Below, one piece after another: positions 48,970-59,836 of a stretch of DNA of 64,000 nucleotides. Positions within the stretch are counted from its first letter, which is position 1; the number at the start of each line of letters is the position of its first letter. The stretch is from contig NZ_ACZP01000013.1 of NCBI RefSeq assembly GCF_000176175.1, positions 1,009,695-1,073,694 on the forward strand, in the 5' to 3' direction. Origin of the DNA: Vibrio furnissii CIP 102972. Its GTDB lineage: Bacteria > Pseudomonadota > Gammaproteobacteria > Enterobacterales > Vibrionaceae. The translations under genes and the position numbers were made by a program. The notes beneath the pieces are model-generated. The model was given only the letters and a program-made list of their open reading frames with translations. It was not told the origin of the DNA and made no database searches.

Positions 48970-49950
48970 CTACGACTCTTTTAATTGCAACTGTGGCTTA
49001 ATCAAATCGTATACGTAATCAAATTCATCCGCGAGTTGATACATGTGGTTGATGATCCCACCCGCCATGTGAGGGTGACCACCACCAAAGCCGATACCGC
49101 TGTCGTTCAAGGCTTTGCGCACAATGCGCGCCACGTTGTTGTGTTGGCATTCTGAGCGGAGTGAAAGAAAGGTTTTCTCTTTGCTTCTGGCACTCAAGAC
49201 CACCATGTCGATCTCATCGACACCCAGCAGGAAATCCCCCAGTACACCCAGCATGTTTTTGCTGCACCCTTCCGGCAACACCGCGAACGCGCAGTTCTTT
49301 TCTCGCTTCATGGACGCAAGCAAGGTGTCGAACAGTTTAAGTTCGTGAAACTCAATTTGATTACGGCAAATGCGATTGACCATCGCCATGTCGGCCTTGG
49401 ATTGCAGTTGCAGCAAGGCATGAATATCTGCAGGCCCAACAGCGCGCGTAAAATTCGCGGTATCAAATGTGAGTCCCACCAGCAACGCGGTGGCGATTTT
49501 AGCTGGGATGTCGACGTCACACTGATTGTAATACTCAACCATCATGGTCGCCGTTGAGCCGTAATCAGGACGAATATCGGCATACCACACAAAGTCAGGA
49601 GCGCTGACTTGATGGTGATCGATCACGCCCACTTCCAAACCCGGGAAATCCGTCACGTTCTTTTCACCAATACAGCCATCGACCACAATGATTTTGTCAT
49701 CGGGCGTCAACCCCAGTTGATGCGGTTTGACGATGGGAATGTGCAACCATTCAATCAGGTTGCGTAGCGAAATGCGGTCGATAAAACCGTGGTAAGTGAT
49801 GAATGGCTTGAAGCCGAGCTTGCGTAGAAGATAAGCCAACGCAAAGGCCGAGCCTAAAGCGTCGTGGTCTGGAAAATCATGGGCTTGAACGATGATGCGT
49901 TCACACTGTTTCAAGCTAGCAAGAAACGTTTCAAAATCGTGGTATTTCAT
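48970..49950 (-). CDS. DHH/DHHA1 phosphoesterase
   Basis: A 326-residue protein with the DHH catalytic set: 'AHDFPDHDALGSAF' (DxD), 'IVVDGC' (Asp) and 'GVIDHH' (DHH motif). The C-terminal DHHA1 domain ends with the nucleotide-binding 'GFGGGHPHMAGG'. This is the NrnA-like layout of oligoribonucleases and pAp or cyclic-dinucleotide phosphodiesterases, and the substrate cannot be told. The ATG used lacks a clear ribosome-binding site, and an in-frame extension of 21 codons exists. Confidence 0.85.
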   Translation of the reverse strand: MKYHDFETFLASLKQCERIIVQAHDFPDHDALGSAFALAYLLRKLGFKPFITYHGFIDRISLRNLIEWLHIPIVKPHQLGLTPDDKIIVVDGCIGEKNVTDFPGLEVGVIDHHQVSAPDFVWYADIRPDYGSTATMMVEYYNQCDVDIPAKIATALLVGLTFDTANFTRAVGPADIHALLQLQSKADMAMVNRICRNQIEFHELKLFDTLLASMKREKNCAFAVLPEGCSKNMLGVLGDFLLGVDEIDMVVLSARSKEKTFLSLRSECQHNNVARIVRKALNDSGIGFGGGHPHMAGGIINHMYQLADEFDYVYDLIKPQLQLKES

Positions 49951-50176
49951 GGAATAGACGTTGTACCGAGATGAAAAGCGGGCGCAAGCGACAAAGAAAA
50001 CGGGGCTGGCCAATGCAGTTCATTCATTGTTGTTATTGATGAGCCTTCGATTAAACGCTCAAGCCACCAAAAGTACAACACTCAGTCCAAATTCAGACAC
50101 ATTTAATTGACAAGAGTCTCATGTCTACATTTTCTCGCGCTGCAGGGAGACCGTTGCACGCAGCGTCGGTGGCCAC

Positions 50177-50204
50177 AAAAAAAGGGCACTGTCACCAGTG
50201 CCCG
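50177..50204 (-). terminator. Terminator of the aga operon
   Basis: GGGCACTG/CAGTGCCC stem followed by T7 on the minus strand, about 40 bp after kbaY. Confidence 0.95.
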
Positions 50205-50245
50205 ACTCATACTTAGAGCGTTAGGGGGAAGTATGAGTGAAACAC

Positions 50246-52288
<2,043 letters not shown>

Positions 52289-52299
<11 letters not shown>

Positions 52300-52729
52300 C
52301 GTCTGCTACCATTGTGCTAAGCGGGGCTTTCGCCGCCATTTCTACGGCCAAACAGGTGATGCCACGATGACCGCATTCCAATGCGAGATTGCGAAACTCA
52401 AGCAGTGACAGCGCATCCCTTTCGAGCAACATTTCCGCCGTCATCTGCATGTTGGTTCCCGTGATCACTTCAATATCTTGGCGTGCTTGGCTCAGCAGCG
52501 ATGCGGTGCGAAAGGGCGTCCCGCCAAGTAAATCGGTCAGAAAGACAATGCCTTCGCCACTGTCGATCTCTTTCATAGCTTGGCGCATTGCTGCCTCCAA
52601 CTGTGGCGTGGTCATCTGCTCAGGAAAATCAATGAATCGAAACTGATCTTGCTCACCAATCACCTGATGCACCGCCTGCGCCATGCCCGAAGCAAACGCG
52701 CCATGACCTGATAGTATTACCGCTAACAT
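52289..52729 (-). CDS. agaF: PTS enzyme IIA, mannose family (GalNAc-specific)
   Basis: A 146-residue IIA-man domain. The phosphorylated histidine is H9 in 'LSGHGAFASGM', and 'VFLTDLLGGTPF' is the second family motif. It passes phosphate from HPr to AgaV. AAGGAG at the right distance fixes the start; nine upstream codons are excluded. It lies 57 bp after agaE and overlaps agaA. Confidence 0.92.
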
Positions 52730-52786
52730 AGAGGTCTCCTTGATTGGGGCTGACACCTCAGCCCCGTTGCTGTGTGCGATTCGATG

Positions 52787-53668
52787 TTACAGAACGCCCA
52801 TAAATCGCCCGGCCACACCCAAAACCATGGTGATGATGATGAGCTTTAACGGACTCCAGCCACGTTTCACCAAGGCATACATCAACAAGGTGTACACCAA
52901 GGGCAAGAAGGCAGGCATCAACTTATCAATCACATCGGCTTGCAGTTTAACTACCGCGTCCCCGGCTGTAATTTCAGCGGTGGTCGCAAGGCGAACGTAT
53001 GTCGCGACCAGTGCACCAATGACGGTCATCCCCACCATCGACGCGGCATGACCAACTTTTTTGGTGTTGGCTTTGATCATTGGAATAGCGGCAACCCCCA
53101 TGCGATAGGCGTAGTGCGCCAAACCAAAGCGCAAGCCAAAATGCACCGCGTTAAATAACACAAAGAAGAACACCGCCCCCATGATGGAACCTTGCAGCGC
53201 AAGGTCCGCACCGATACCGCCGCAGATGGGTAGCAGTGTCAGCCAGAACATGGCATCCCCAATGCCGCCCATCGGCGCACCGACAGCAATTTTGGTGCTC
53301 TGAATACTGTTGATGTTCTGTTTAGAGCGTTCCATCGCCAGCACAATACCCATCACGAACGTGACCAAAAATGGGTGAGTATTGAAGAACCCCATGTGTC
53401 CTTGCATTGCTTTGGATAGATCCGCTTGATTGGTATGAATCTTTTTCAGTGCCGGAAGCAATCCGTAAAGCCAACCTGAGGCTTGCATACGTTCGTAGTT
53501 GAAGGACGCTTGCAAAAGCAGCGAACGCCAAGCCATTTTGTTGATATCGGCTTTAGTGAGCTCGGCCCCAATCGCTTTGTTCTCATATTCGTCGGCAGAA
53601 ACGCTTGGCGCAGGCTGAACGGAGGTCTGACTCTGCGGCACCGCTTGGTTGATTACATTAGATTCCAT
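52787..53668 (-). CDS. agaE: PTS enzyme IID, mannose family (GalNAc-specific)
   Basis: A 293-residue IID membrane component. 'SLLLQASFNYERMQASGWLY', 'NTHPFLVTFVMGIVLAMER' and 'GAPMGGIGDAMFWLTLLPI' are family hallmarks, and the C-terminus carries the membrane anchor. A 35-residue Ser/Gln/Pro-rich N-terminal tail precedes the IID domain. It overlaps agaW by 11 bp. With AgaW it forms the sugar channel. Confidence 0.92.
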   Translation of the reverse strand: MESNVINQAVPQSQTSVQPAPSVSADEYENKAIGAELTKADINKMAWRSLLLQASFNYERMQASGWLYGLLPALKKIHTNQADLSKAMQGHMGFFNTHPFLVTFVMGIVLAMERSKQNINSIQSTKIAVGAPMGGIGDAMFWLTLLPICGGIGADLALQGSIMGAVFFFVLFNAVHFGLRFGLAHYAYRMGVAAIPMIKANTKKVGHAASMVGMTVIGALVATYVRLATTAEITAGDAVVKLQADVIDKLMPAFLPLVYTLLMYALVKRGWSPLKLIIITMVLGVAGRFMGVL

Positions 53669-54434
53669 CTTCAAGATCCTCGGCTGAAGCGTTAACAGGC
53701 GTTGGTTCTGACTTGCGCATAAAATCGATGATGGCCATCGCAGTGGCGGCGCAAGCAATTGCCAAAATGGGTAGTTGAAGCCAAGCGGCGGCGACAAACC
53801 CTAAGATGAAGTACGGAATATAGGCATTCTTCATCATGATTTTCATCAGCACGGCAAACCCAATCGCCGGCATAATGCCCCCCGCAACCCCTAGGCCATC
53901 AATCAATGCTTTCGGGAGCGCCGCAACCATCGCACCTGCATGGTCAGCCCCCAGATAGATGGGCAAAAAAGCACACAAGAAGTAAAAACTCCCCAACACC
54001 GCCAGCGCGAAATAGTTCACTCGTTCAATGCCACGAGTATCGGCATTCTTGGCGTATTCATCGCACTTCGACATCACCGCTGACATAGCGGAGAACAGCA
54101 AGGTGATGCCCATCTGAACCGCGACCGCAAAGGGAACGGCAACCCCAACTGCAACGTTTGGTTCCACGTTGGTCGTGATAGCGAAAGTGGTGCCCACGAT
54201 GGTGCCAATGATGACATTGGGCGGCTGCGCGCCAGCCAGTGGCACAAGCCCCATCCAGATCAGTTCTAACGTTCCGCCGACCAAAATCCCGGTGTGTAAA
54301 TCACCGAGAATCAGACCAACCAACGGTCCTAAGACCACCGGCCGGTGAAAGTGAGTCAGGCCATTGAAAAGGTCAAGACCGGCCAAGAAGGCCAGTATGC
54401 CCAACATCAACGCCTGAAAAAGTCCTATTTCCAT
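53658..54434 (-). CDS. agaW: PTS enzyme IIC, mannose family (GalNAc-specific)
   Basis: A 258-residue IIC membrane protein with about eight hydrophobic segments. It opens with 'LFQALMLGILAFLAGLDLFNG' and contains 'GLILGDLHTGILVGGTLELIWMG', the IIC-man signature. It lies 15 bp after agaV. It probably carries GalNAc, galactosamine or both across the inner membrane. Confidence 0.92.
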   Translation of the reverse strand: MEIGLFQALMLGILAFLAGLDLFNGLTHFHRPVVLGPLVGLILGDLHTGILVGGTLELIWMGLVPLAGAQPPNVIIGTIVGTTFAITTNVEPNVAVGVAVPFAVAVQMGITLLFSAMSAVMSKCDEYAKNADTRGIERVNYFALAVLGSFYFLCAFLPIYLGADHAGAMVAALPKALIDGLGVAGGIMPAIGFAVLMKIMMKNAYIPYFILGFVAAAWLQLPILAIACAATAMAIIDFMRKSEPTPVNASAEDLEDGI

Positions 54435-54449
54435 AGTGAATATCCTTAA

Positions 54450-54923
54450 TCAGAGTAGAGTGAAGAGGTCTGTTGCACTTTCTGTTGGGACGCCCTGAAT
54501 GGTGCAGCGTACGCCGAGTGCTTTGAGTTGTTGAAAATCCGCCACGTCTTCGGCATCCACCGAAACCGTTTTAGAAATTTGTGTTTTGCCATCGATGTAA
54601 TGCATGTTGCCCACGTTGATCGCGGCAATCGGAACCCCACCTTCCACCAAGCGGCGAAAGTCGTGCGGAGTCTTACACACCAACAAGATGCGCTGACGGT
54701 CCGACGCTTTATGGATGGTGTCGATGGTCTTTTGTACCGTCCAAAAACGAATGGCGATTCCGTCTGCCAGCACCATCTCCATCAGGTTCTGCTGAATGGT
54801 GTCTTCGGCCACCTCATCATTGGCCACCACCACAATGTTGGCGTCGGCAAATCCCACCCATTGCACGCCCACTTGGCCATGCACCAAACGTTCATCAATT
54901 CGGCTGAGTACAATATTTGGCAT
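54450..54923 (-). CDS. agaV: PTS enzyme IIB, mannose/sorbose family (GalNAc-specific)
   Basis: A 157-residue IIB domain. The N-terminal 'SRIDERLVHGQVGVQW' carries the phosphorylated His (residue 15). It accepts phosphate from AgaF and gives it to the sugar. It lies 10 bp downstream of agaS in the operon. Confidence 0.93.
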   Translation of the reverse strand: MPNIVLSRIDERLVHGQVGVQWVGFADANIVVVANDEVAEDTIQQNLMEMVLADGIAIRFWTVQKTIDTIHKASDRQRILLVCKTPHDFRRLVEGGVPIAAINVGNMHYIDGKTQISKTVSVDAEDVADFQQLKALGVRCTIQGVPTESATDLFTLL

Positions 54924-54933
54924 GATCCGGTCC

Positions 54934-56097
54934 TTACTGATTCACATCAGGTTGCGGTGAATAGGGATAAATGGTGACGCCTTGCACAACGCGATTCACT
55001 TCGCCGGTCGGGCACGGATTGTCTGGCCCCAATCCCAGTTGAAGCGATTTTTCAAACGCCAACATTTGGCAAAACAGGATGTATGGGAAGCAGAGCCAGC
55101 GGTCACCAAGGTTCAAACGACCCAACTCAAAAACGTCTTCTTCATCAAGAGGCGCTTCAGTCAGCGCCACATGACGCAGCGCCTGATTATCACGGCGAAT
55201 TTCACGCAGCAGATCCACATCGTATTGACGCGTGTAGTCATCGCTCGACAGCAGTTGAATCACCAAAGCTTGGTGGTTGATGGTAAATTTAGGCCCGTGG
55301 CGAAAACCCAATGAAGAGTCAAACGCCGTCATTACGTGGCCTGCACTCAGCTCTAATGACTTGAGCGACGCTTCACGGGCAAGGCCAGAAAATCCGCCAC
55401 TGCCCAGCACAATCAAGCGCTCGTAAGGCAGAGCAGCCAGTTGTTTGACGGCGCTTTGCCACTCCGCCAATTTGCGTTCACACAACTCGGCAGTGGCACG
55501 CACTGCCGCCATTGATGAAGCGCCCAGCAGTGCCAGCGTGGCCATTAACATGCAACTAAAGCTGGAAGTCATGGCAAAGCTTTTGTCGTTTGAACCTTCT
55601 GGCATCAATACGCACAACGCATTCGGAGCGTGTTCGGCGTAACGAGAAAGTTCACCATCGCCATTGCACGTGAGAAACAGGTGATAGCACTCGTTGACTC
55701 GCTGATCCGCCAGCTCAACCGCAGCAACACTTTCCGGGCTGTTGCCAGAACGCGCATAGGAAACCAGCAACGTCGGACTGGCGGCATCCAGATACTGCTC
55801 CGGGTTAGACACTAGGTCCGTGGTTGGAATTGACGCCACTTGAAATTTCAATTCCGGCTGCAAAAACGGCGCCGCGGCATCCCCAACAAACGCAGATGTG
55901 CCCGCACCCGTCAAAATAATTCGTAGGTCGTCACGCTGTAACAGTGGCGTAAGAAAGCCGTCGATGCGTTCAGCTTGCAGCGCCAAACTTTGCGCCAACG
56001 CGCGCCACAACGCAGGCTGATGCGAGATCTCTTGAGCCGTATGAATCGCGCGATGTTCGGCAAGCCAAGCGGATGAATAACCTAAATAAGCTGTCAT
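54934..56097 (-). CDS. agaS: Galactosamine-6-phosphate deaminase/isomerase AgaS
   Basis: A 387-residue protein with two SIS (sugar isomerase) domains. 'ILTGAGTSAFVGDAAAPFL' is in the first, 'LLVSYARSGNSPES' provides phosphate-binding serines, and 'VLGSGGFSGLAREASLK' opens the second. In E. coli AgaS deaminates and isomerises galactosamine-6-phosphate to tagatose-6-phosphate. No agaI gene is present here, which fits AgaS doing this step alone. Its start shares one base with the kbaZ stop (TAATG). Confidence 0.9.
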   Translation of the reverse strand: MTAYLGYSSAWLAEHRAIHTAQEISHQPALWRALAQSLALQAERIDGFLTPLLQRDDLRIILTGAGTSAFVGDAAAPFLQPELKFQVASIPTTDLVSNPEQYLDAASPTLLVSYARSGNSPESVAAVELADQRVNECYHLFLTCNGDGELSRYAEHAPNALCVLMPEGSNDKSFAMTSSFSCMLMATLALLGASSMAAVRATAELCERKLAEWQSAVKQLAALPYERLIVLGSGGFSGLAREASLKSLELSAGHVMTAFDSSLGFRHGPKFTINHQALVIQLLSSDDYTRQYDVDLLREIRRDNQALRHVALTEAPLDEEDVFELGRLNLGDRWLCFPYILFCQMLAFEKSLQLGLGPDNPCPTGEVNRVVQGVTIYPYSPQPDVNQ

Positions 56098-57404
56098 TAA
56101 ATCGTCTCCTGATACTCAGCCTCATTGCGATAACAAGCATCGGCATACCGCTGAGTCACTTCCATGATTTTGTGAATGATGATCTCCGCGGGATGATTGG
56201 CAATCTGTTGCTGCGCAATCGCTCGAGCCTGATTAGGCAAGTATTGGCTTAATAACGTCGTCGGTAAGGGGTTATCAATAAGGTTGGTCAACTGGATCTG
56301 CTGCGCTGCTTGCACGTCCGAATGCGCCCAGTAATAACGAATGCGGTCACTCAGGCTGTAGGTGCAATCTAAGAATTGCTGATGCCCTTTGCTTTGATAA
56401 TGAGAACGCCAGTGATTGGGCTGTTCATGCATCACTTGTTCGATGGTGTCGCGCAGGTGGGAGGCGTGATGCGCGCCCAACCACTCTTTCTCTGCCGCAT
56501 CTAACGCAAAGAGTGCTTCACGCAATGCAAACGTCAGCGCAGGCCCCACTTTCAAAATCGCAAAATGGTCACGCACGAGCGCATGATAAGCCGAAGGGTT
56601 TTGGTAATCGGTCGAGTGGGCTTCAAACACCAAGTGTGGCTGGTGCTCAATCATTTGACTCAGTGGTTGTGCTTTTTGGCTTTGATAGTGATGCACATCA
56701 TGGTGATCAAACTCCACGCCAGGCTGCACCACCAAGCCAATCACGCGCGGCCAGACATACGCCAACCCTAAATCACTGAATGCTTGATGATGCGCATTCA
56801 ACGTCGCAATGGCTTGCGCTGGCTGCGTCACTTGCATGTCATGCTCATGCAACGATTCAAGCGCGCCCCCCGGAATTGGCACTTCTGTGCCAATCACATA
56901 CAACGGCGCTTCGCCACCCCGGCTTTTCCACGCTTGCTCGGCGACCATACACAGCTGCGCCGCACGCTCGGCCATCACAGCTTCACTGAGCGGCATGTCG
57001 TCTCCATCGCAAGCCATCGAACAATCGAGATGAATTTTATTGAAACCGGCGGTGACGTAGTCGTGAATCAGCTGTGCGGAATACTCCATCGCTTGTCGTG
57101 CAGGCAAATGCTGCCAGCAGTTTGGACCAAGGTGATCGCCGCCCAAAACCAAGCGCTTTTTCGGAAAATTCAAGCGCGCCGCCAAAGCAACCACATCATC
57201 GGCAAACGCGCGCGGGGTTAGGCCGGTGTAGCCGCCAAACTGGTTCACTTGGTTGGATGTCGCTTCGATCAACACCAGTTGATCATCGCGCGCCGCTTGT
57301 TTGATCGCAGCTTCCAACACCAGAGGATGCGCAGAACACACGGAGTAGATCCCCTTAGCTTGTCCTTGTTTATGTTGCTGAATTAACGAGAGTAGCGTTT
57401 TCAT
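56097..57404 (-). CDS. kbaZ: Tagatose-bisphosphate aldolase, non-catalytic subunit (KbaZ/AgaZ)
   Basis: A 435-residue protein of the GatZ/KbaZ family. 'GIYSVCSAHPLVLEAAI', 'RLVLGGDHLGPNCWQ', 'KIHLDCSMACDGD' and 'LKVGPALTFALREALFAL' are typical. It stabilises and activates KbaY; an older annotation as a tagatose-6-phosphate kinase is unsupported. A separate phosphofructokinase-type kinase would be needed to make tagatose-1,6-bisphosphate, and none is in the operon. It lies 8 bp after agaR. Confidence 0.9.
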   Translation of the reverse strand: MKTLLSLIQQHKQGQAKGIYSVCSAHPLVLEAAIKQAARDDQLVLIEATSNQVNQFGGYTGLTPRAFADDVVALAARLNFPKKRLVLGGDHLGPNCWQHLPARQAMEYSAQLIHDYVTAGFNKIHLDCSMACDGDDMPLSEAVMAERAAQLCMVAEQAWKSRGGEAPLYVIGTEVPIPGGALESLHEHDMQVTQPAQAIATLNAHHQAFSDLGLAYVWPRVIGLVVQPGVEFDHHDVHHYQSQKAQPLSQMIEHQPHLVFEAHSTDYQNPSAYHALVRDHFAILKVGPALTFALREALFALDAAEKEWLGAHHASHLRDTIEQVMHEQPNHWRSHYQSKGHQQFLDCTYSLSDRIRYYWAHSDVQAAQQIQLTNLIDNPLPTTLLSQYLPNQARAIAQQQIANHPAEIIIHKIMEVTQRYADACYRNEAEYQETI

Positions 57405-57412
57405 GGTTTGTC

Positions 57413-58204
57413 CTAGTTCAACTTAAGGTGTGAGGAAATGTGGTCTGCGATGATGACGTCCACCCCCATCTCCAGCAGCGCTTGATGCGTGGCGTGTGGA
57501 ATGAGGCTGTCGGTCACCAGCACATCGATCTGGTTGGCTGCGCGGATCAGGCAAAAGCTTTTACGGCCAAACTTGCTTGAATCCGTCACCGCAATCACTT
57601 GCCTCGCCACATCGCACATGGCGCGATTCACTTGTGCTTCATGGCTATCGGGCGTCGTAATACCAGCGTGTAAATCAAATCCATCCACCCCTAAAAACAA
57701 CTTGTCGAACAAGTAGGAACGAATGTGTTGTTCGCCATGGTGGCCCGTTAGAGAACAAGATGCGCGGCGCAAACTGCCGCCAATAACATGCAGCTCCACA
57801 TTGTCGTTGTGGCTCAATTGGTACGCGGTGTTGAGTGCATTCGTCATCACGACTAATTTTTTCTGGGTCAGATGCTGAGGCATCAACGCGATGGTTGAGC
57901 CGGAGTCGAGAATGACGGCTTCGCCATCGCTAATTAACTGCGCGGCTGCCAAAGCAATCATCTGTTTGGTCGTGCGATTTAGTTGATCTTTTCGATGTAG
58001 CGGTTGGTCAAACGCGAAATTGGGATTGAGGTTTGCGCCGCCGTAACAGCGAAAAACACAGCCTTCTTTTTCAAGCACATTGAGGTCATGGCGAATCGTG
58101 ACGGCAGAGACATTAAAGGTCAGCGCGAAATCATCCACTTTGCCCGAGCCGTGTTGCTGAATGTGAGTCATGATTCGTTGTCGACGTTCTGCGCTGGTCA
58201 TCAT
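57413..58204 (-). CDS. agaR: DeoR-family regulator AgaR
   Basis: A 263-residue DeoR repressor. The N-terminal winged HTH has 'VSAVTIRHDLNVLEKEGCVFRCYGGA'. The C-terminal sugar-phosphate sensor has 'VILDSGSTIALMPQHL' and 'FLGVDGFDLHAGITTPDSHEAQVNRAM', as in AgaR. It should repress the operon it heads until a GalNAc pathway phosphosugar appears. Two adjacent ATGs exist after GGGGAG. The second DeoR gene upstream is clearly its paralogue. Confidence 0.9.
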   Translation of the reverse strand: MMTSAERRQRIMTHIQQHGSGKVDDFALTFNVSAVTIRHDLNVLEKEGCVFRCYGGANLNPNFAFDQPLHRKDQLNRTTKQMIALAAAQLISDGEAVILDSGSTIALMPQHLTQKKLVVMTNALNTAYQLSHNDNVELHVIGGSLRRASCSLTGHHGEQHIRSYLFDKLFLGVDGFDLHAGITTPDSHEAQVNRAMCDVARQVIAVTDSSKFGRKSFCLIRAANQIDVLVTDSLIPHATHQALLEMGVDVIIADHISSHLKLN

Positions 58205-58292
58205 TGTTCTCCCCTTTCGTTGCCTTTCAGTTGACTTTCCACAGCTTTCGCTTCGTTGTGTTTTTATTTAATCAGGGGCTGTTTGAGAAAAA

Positions 58293-58308
58293 TGAAAGCC
58301 AGATCACA
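58293..58308 (-). promoter_or_regulatory. Weak CRP-like site
   Basis: On the minus strand TGTGA-N6-TTTCA, eight of ten consensus positions, about 90 bp before agaR. It fits catabolite control but is not decisive. Confidence 0.3.
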
Positions 58309-58314
58309 GCGGAA

Positions 58315-58377
58315 AACCTTTCGATTTAACGACAAAAAACCTTTCACTTCGCAAAAAGTGAAAGGTTAATCTTTCGA
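58315..58377. promoter_or_regulatory. Cluster of AgaR-type operators
   Basis: CCTTTCG at 58317-58323, a perfect inverted repeat ACCTTTCACTT (58339-58349) / AAGTGAAAGGT (58356-58366), and CTTTCG at 58371-58376. Repeated CTTTC is the core of the known AgaR box. The cluster lies between the two DeoR genes and could control both. Confidence 0.6.
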
Positions 58378-58430
58378 TAATTCGACAGTCAAACGAGGGT
58401 TAACCGCAGAAATTCAAGGAAATAAGGGAA

Positions 58431-58448
58431 GTGAAAGTGAAAGGGAAA
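58431..58448. repeat. GTGAAA GTGAAA GGGAAA tandem
   Basis: Three hexamers in a row, the reverse complement of the CTTTC operator core. Possibly further weak binding sites for the DeoR pair. Confidence 0.4.
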
Positions 58449-58568
58449 GCAGTGGTTAAAAAAGCGGCGCAATTTCACATCATGACCTGCGTGAGATCAC
58501 ACTTTGCGAAAGTCAGCTTAAAATTCAGCGGTCACCCTTTGGGGCACATGGTGAAAAGGAGGCAATCA

Positions 58569-59348
58569 TCAGGCCGTTGGCAGCAGGTCCACCAAACGCA
58601 CATCTACCCCCATCGCCACCAATTCACGGTGATAATCGTCAGGAATGCCACTATCGGTAATCAGCATGTCCAACTGTTCTGGACGCGCGATTAAACAGAA
58701 ACTTTGCCGGTTAAATTTCGAAGAGTCCGCCACGGCGATCACCATCTGAGCCGCTGCCACCATGCTGCGATTGATGTTGGCCTCGCCCGAATGGGGCGTG
58801 GTGATCCCCGCAGACTTATCAAAACCATCCACACCCAAAAACAGTTTATTGAAGCGAAACTGGCCGAGCAGCGCTTCGCCGGACTCGCCATGCAATGAAT
58901 ACGAATTTTTGCGCATCACCCCTCCCGTCACAATCACTTCAATGTCTTCGTGATTAGCCAAGTGGTACGCAATGTTGATGGCATTCGTCATCACCTTCAG
59001 TTGCTTTTTATGCGTCAAATGAAATGCAATGTGCTCTGTGGTCGAGCCGGAGTCGAGAATTAAGGTGTCACCGTCTTCCACCAGCGAGGCAGCATACGCA
59101 CCGAGCTGGCTTTTGATGTCCTGATTTAACTGCTTTTTATCGTGCAATGGCTGGTCAAATGCAAATTGCGCGTTGATCAGCGCGCCGCCATAGCAACGCG
59201 TCACACAACCTTGTCGTTCAAGGATGTTCAGATCGTGGCGGATGGTGACTTCGGACACTTGATAGCGCTTTGAAAAATAGCGAACCGTGCCACGCTGATG
59301 AAGTTGGATATAACTGAGAATTTCAGCTCTGCGCTCTTTCGACGTCAT
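58569..59348 (-). CDS. Second DeoR-family regulator, AgaR paralogue
   Basis: A 259-residue DeoR protein closely similar to the adjacent agaR throughout ('VSEVTIRHDLNILERQGCVTRCYGGA', 'LILDSGSTTEHIAFHL', 'FLGVDGFDKSAGITTPHSGEANINRSM'). It is in the same orientation, 364 bp upstream. It probably senses a related phosphosugar or is a recent duplicate. The frame opens seven codons earlier, but the second Met aligns with agaR. Confidence 0.88.
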   Translation of the reverse strand: MTSKERRAEILSYIQLHQRGTVRYFSKRYQVSEVTIRHDLNILERQGCVTRCYGGALINAQFAFDQPLHDKKQLNQDIKSQLGAYAASLVEDGDTLILDSGSTTEHIAFHLTHKKQLKVMTNAINIAYHLANHEDIEVIVTGGVMRKNSYSLHGESGEALLGQFRFNKLFLGVDGFDKSAGITTPHSGEANINRSMVAAAQMVIAVADSSKFNRQSFCLIARPEQLDMLITDSGIPDDYHRELVAMGVDVRLVDLLPTA

Positions 59349-59490
59349 CAATACATTCTTAGAAAACAATGAGGTAGCTTTCAGTCTAACCCATATGCAT
59401 CGAGGCTTCCTATGAAACTACTCATAATTTTGGACTTGTCGGCGTTAAACGTGGCGTCACGCCAAAACGCATCTAGTTGAGATTGCAGAA

Positions 59491-59521
59491 ACGAAAAAGC
59501 CCCAGCATTTCTGCTGGGGCT
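59491..59521 (-). terminator. Ancestral tRNA-Ser terminator
   Basis: AAGCCCCAGCA/TGCTGGGGCTT stem followed by T3-C on the minus strand, just past the 3' end of the tRNA fragment. Confidence 0.88.
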
Positions 59522-59528
59522 TAGAATT

Positions 59529-59580
59529 TGGCGGTGAGCAAGAGATTCGAACTCTCGATACGTAAAGCTACGCTTTCACC
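59529..59580 (-). pseudogene. 3' fragment of a tRNA-Ser: island attachment site
   Basis: Read on the minus strand, this contains a type II variable arm (GCGTA-GCTT-TACGT), a T arm with GAGAG-TTCGAAT-CTCTT, the 3' acceptor strand GCTCACC, discriminator G and CCA. These are features of tRNA-Ser. The D arm and 5' acceptor strand are missing upstream. It is the copy left when an element recombined into the tRNA 3' end, so the rest of the tRNA should lie to the right, outside the window. Confidence 0.7.
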
Positions 59581-59836
59581 ATCACCTAACGGCGATGTGC
59601 CGTATATAGGTCAATGACTTATCTTCAGTAAGATAGCAAACCCACTGTTGATTGTGTGCGTTTGTGTGGGCTGATTTTACACGATTTTACTTTTTCGATA
59701 CAGCATATCTCTGCATCCTAATGTAATATTCGTTACTTAACTTTTAATACACAAGGCAGTGGAAAGTTAATAGATGCGCGCTGAAGAGGTTTAGAGCGTC
59801 CATTGCTTCCTTAATCGAATACTAAGGAGGCCTAAA

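Noticed and set aside
58339..58366. The 11-bp inverted repeat between the two DeoR genes as a terminator
   Set aside because: It has no T-tract on either strand and shares the CTTTC core with nearby single copies, so an operator is more likely.
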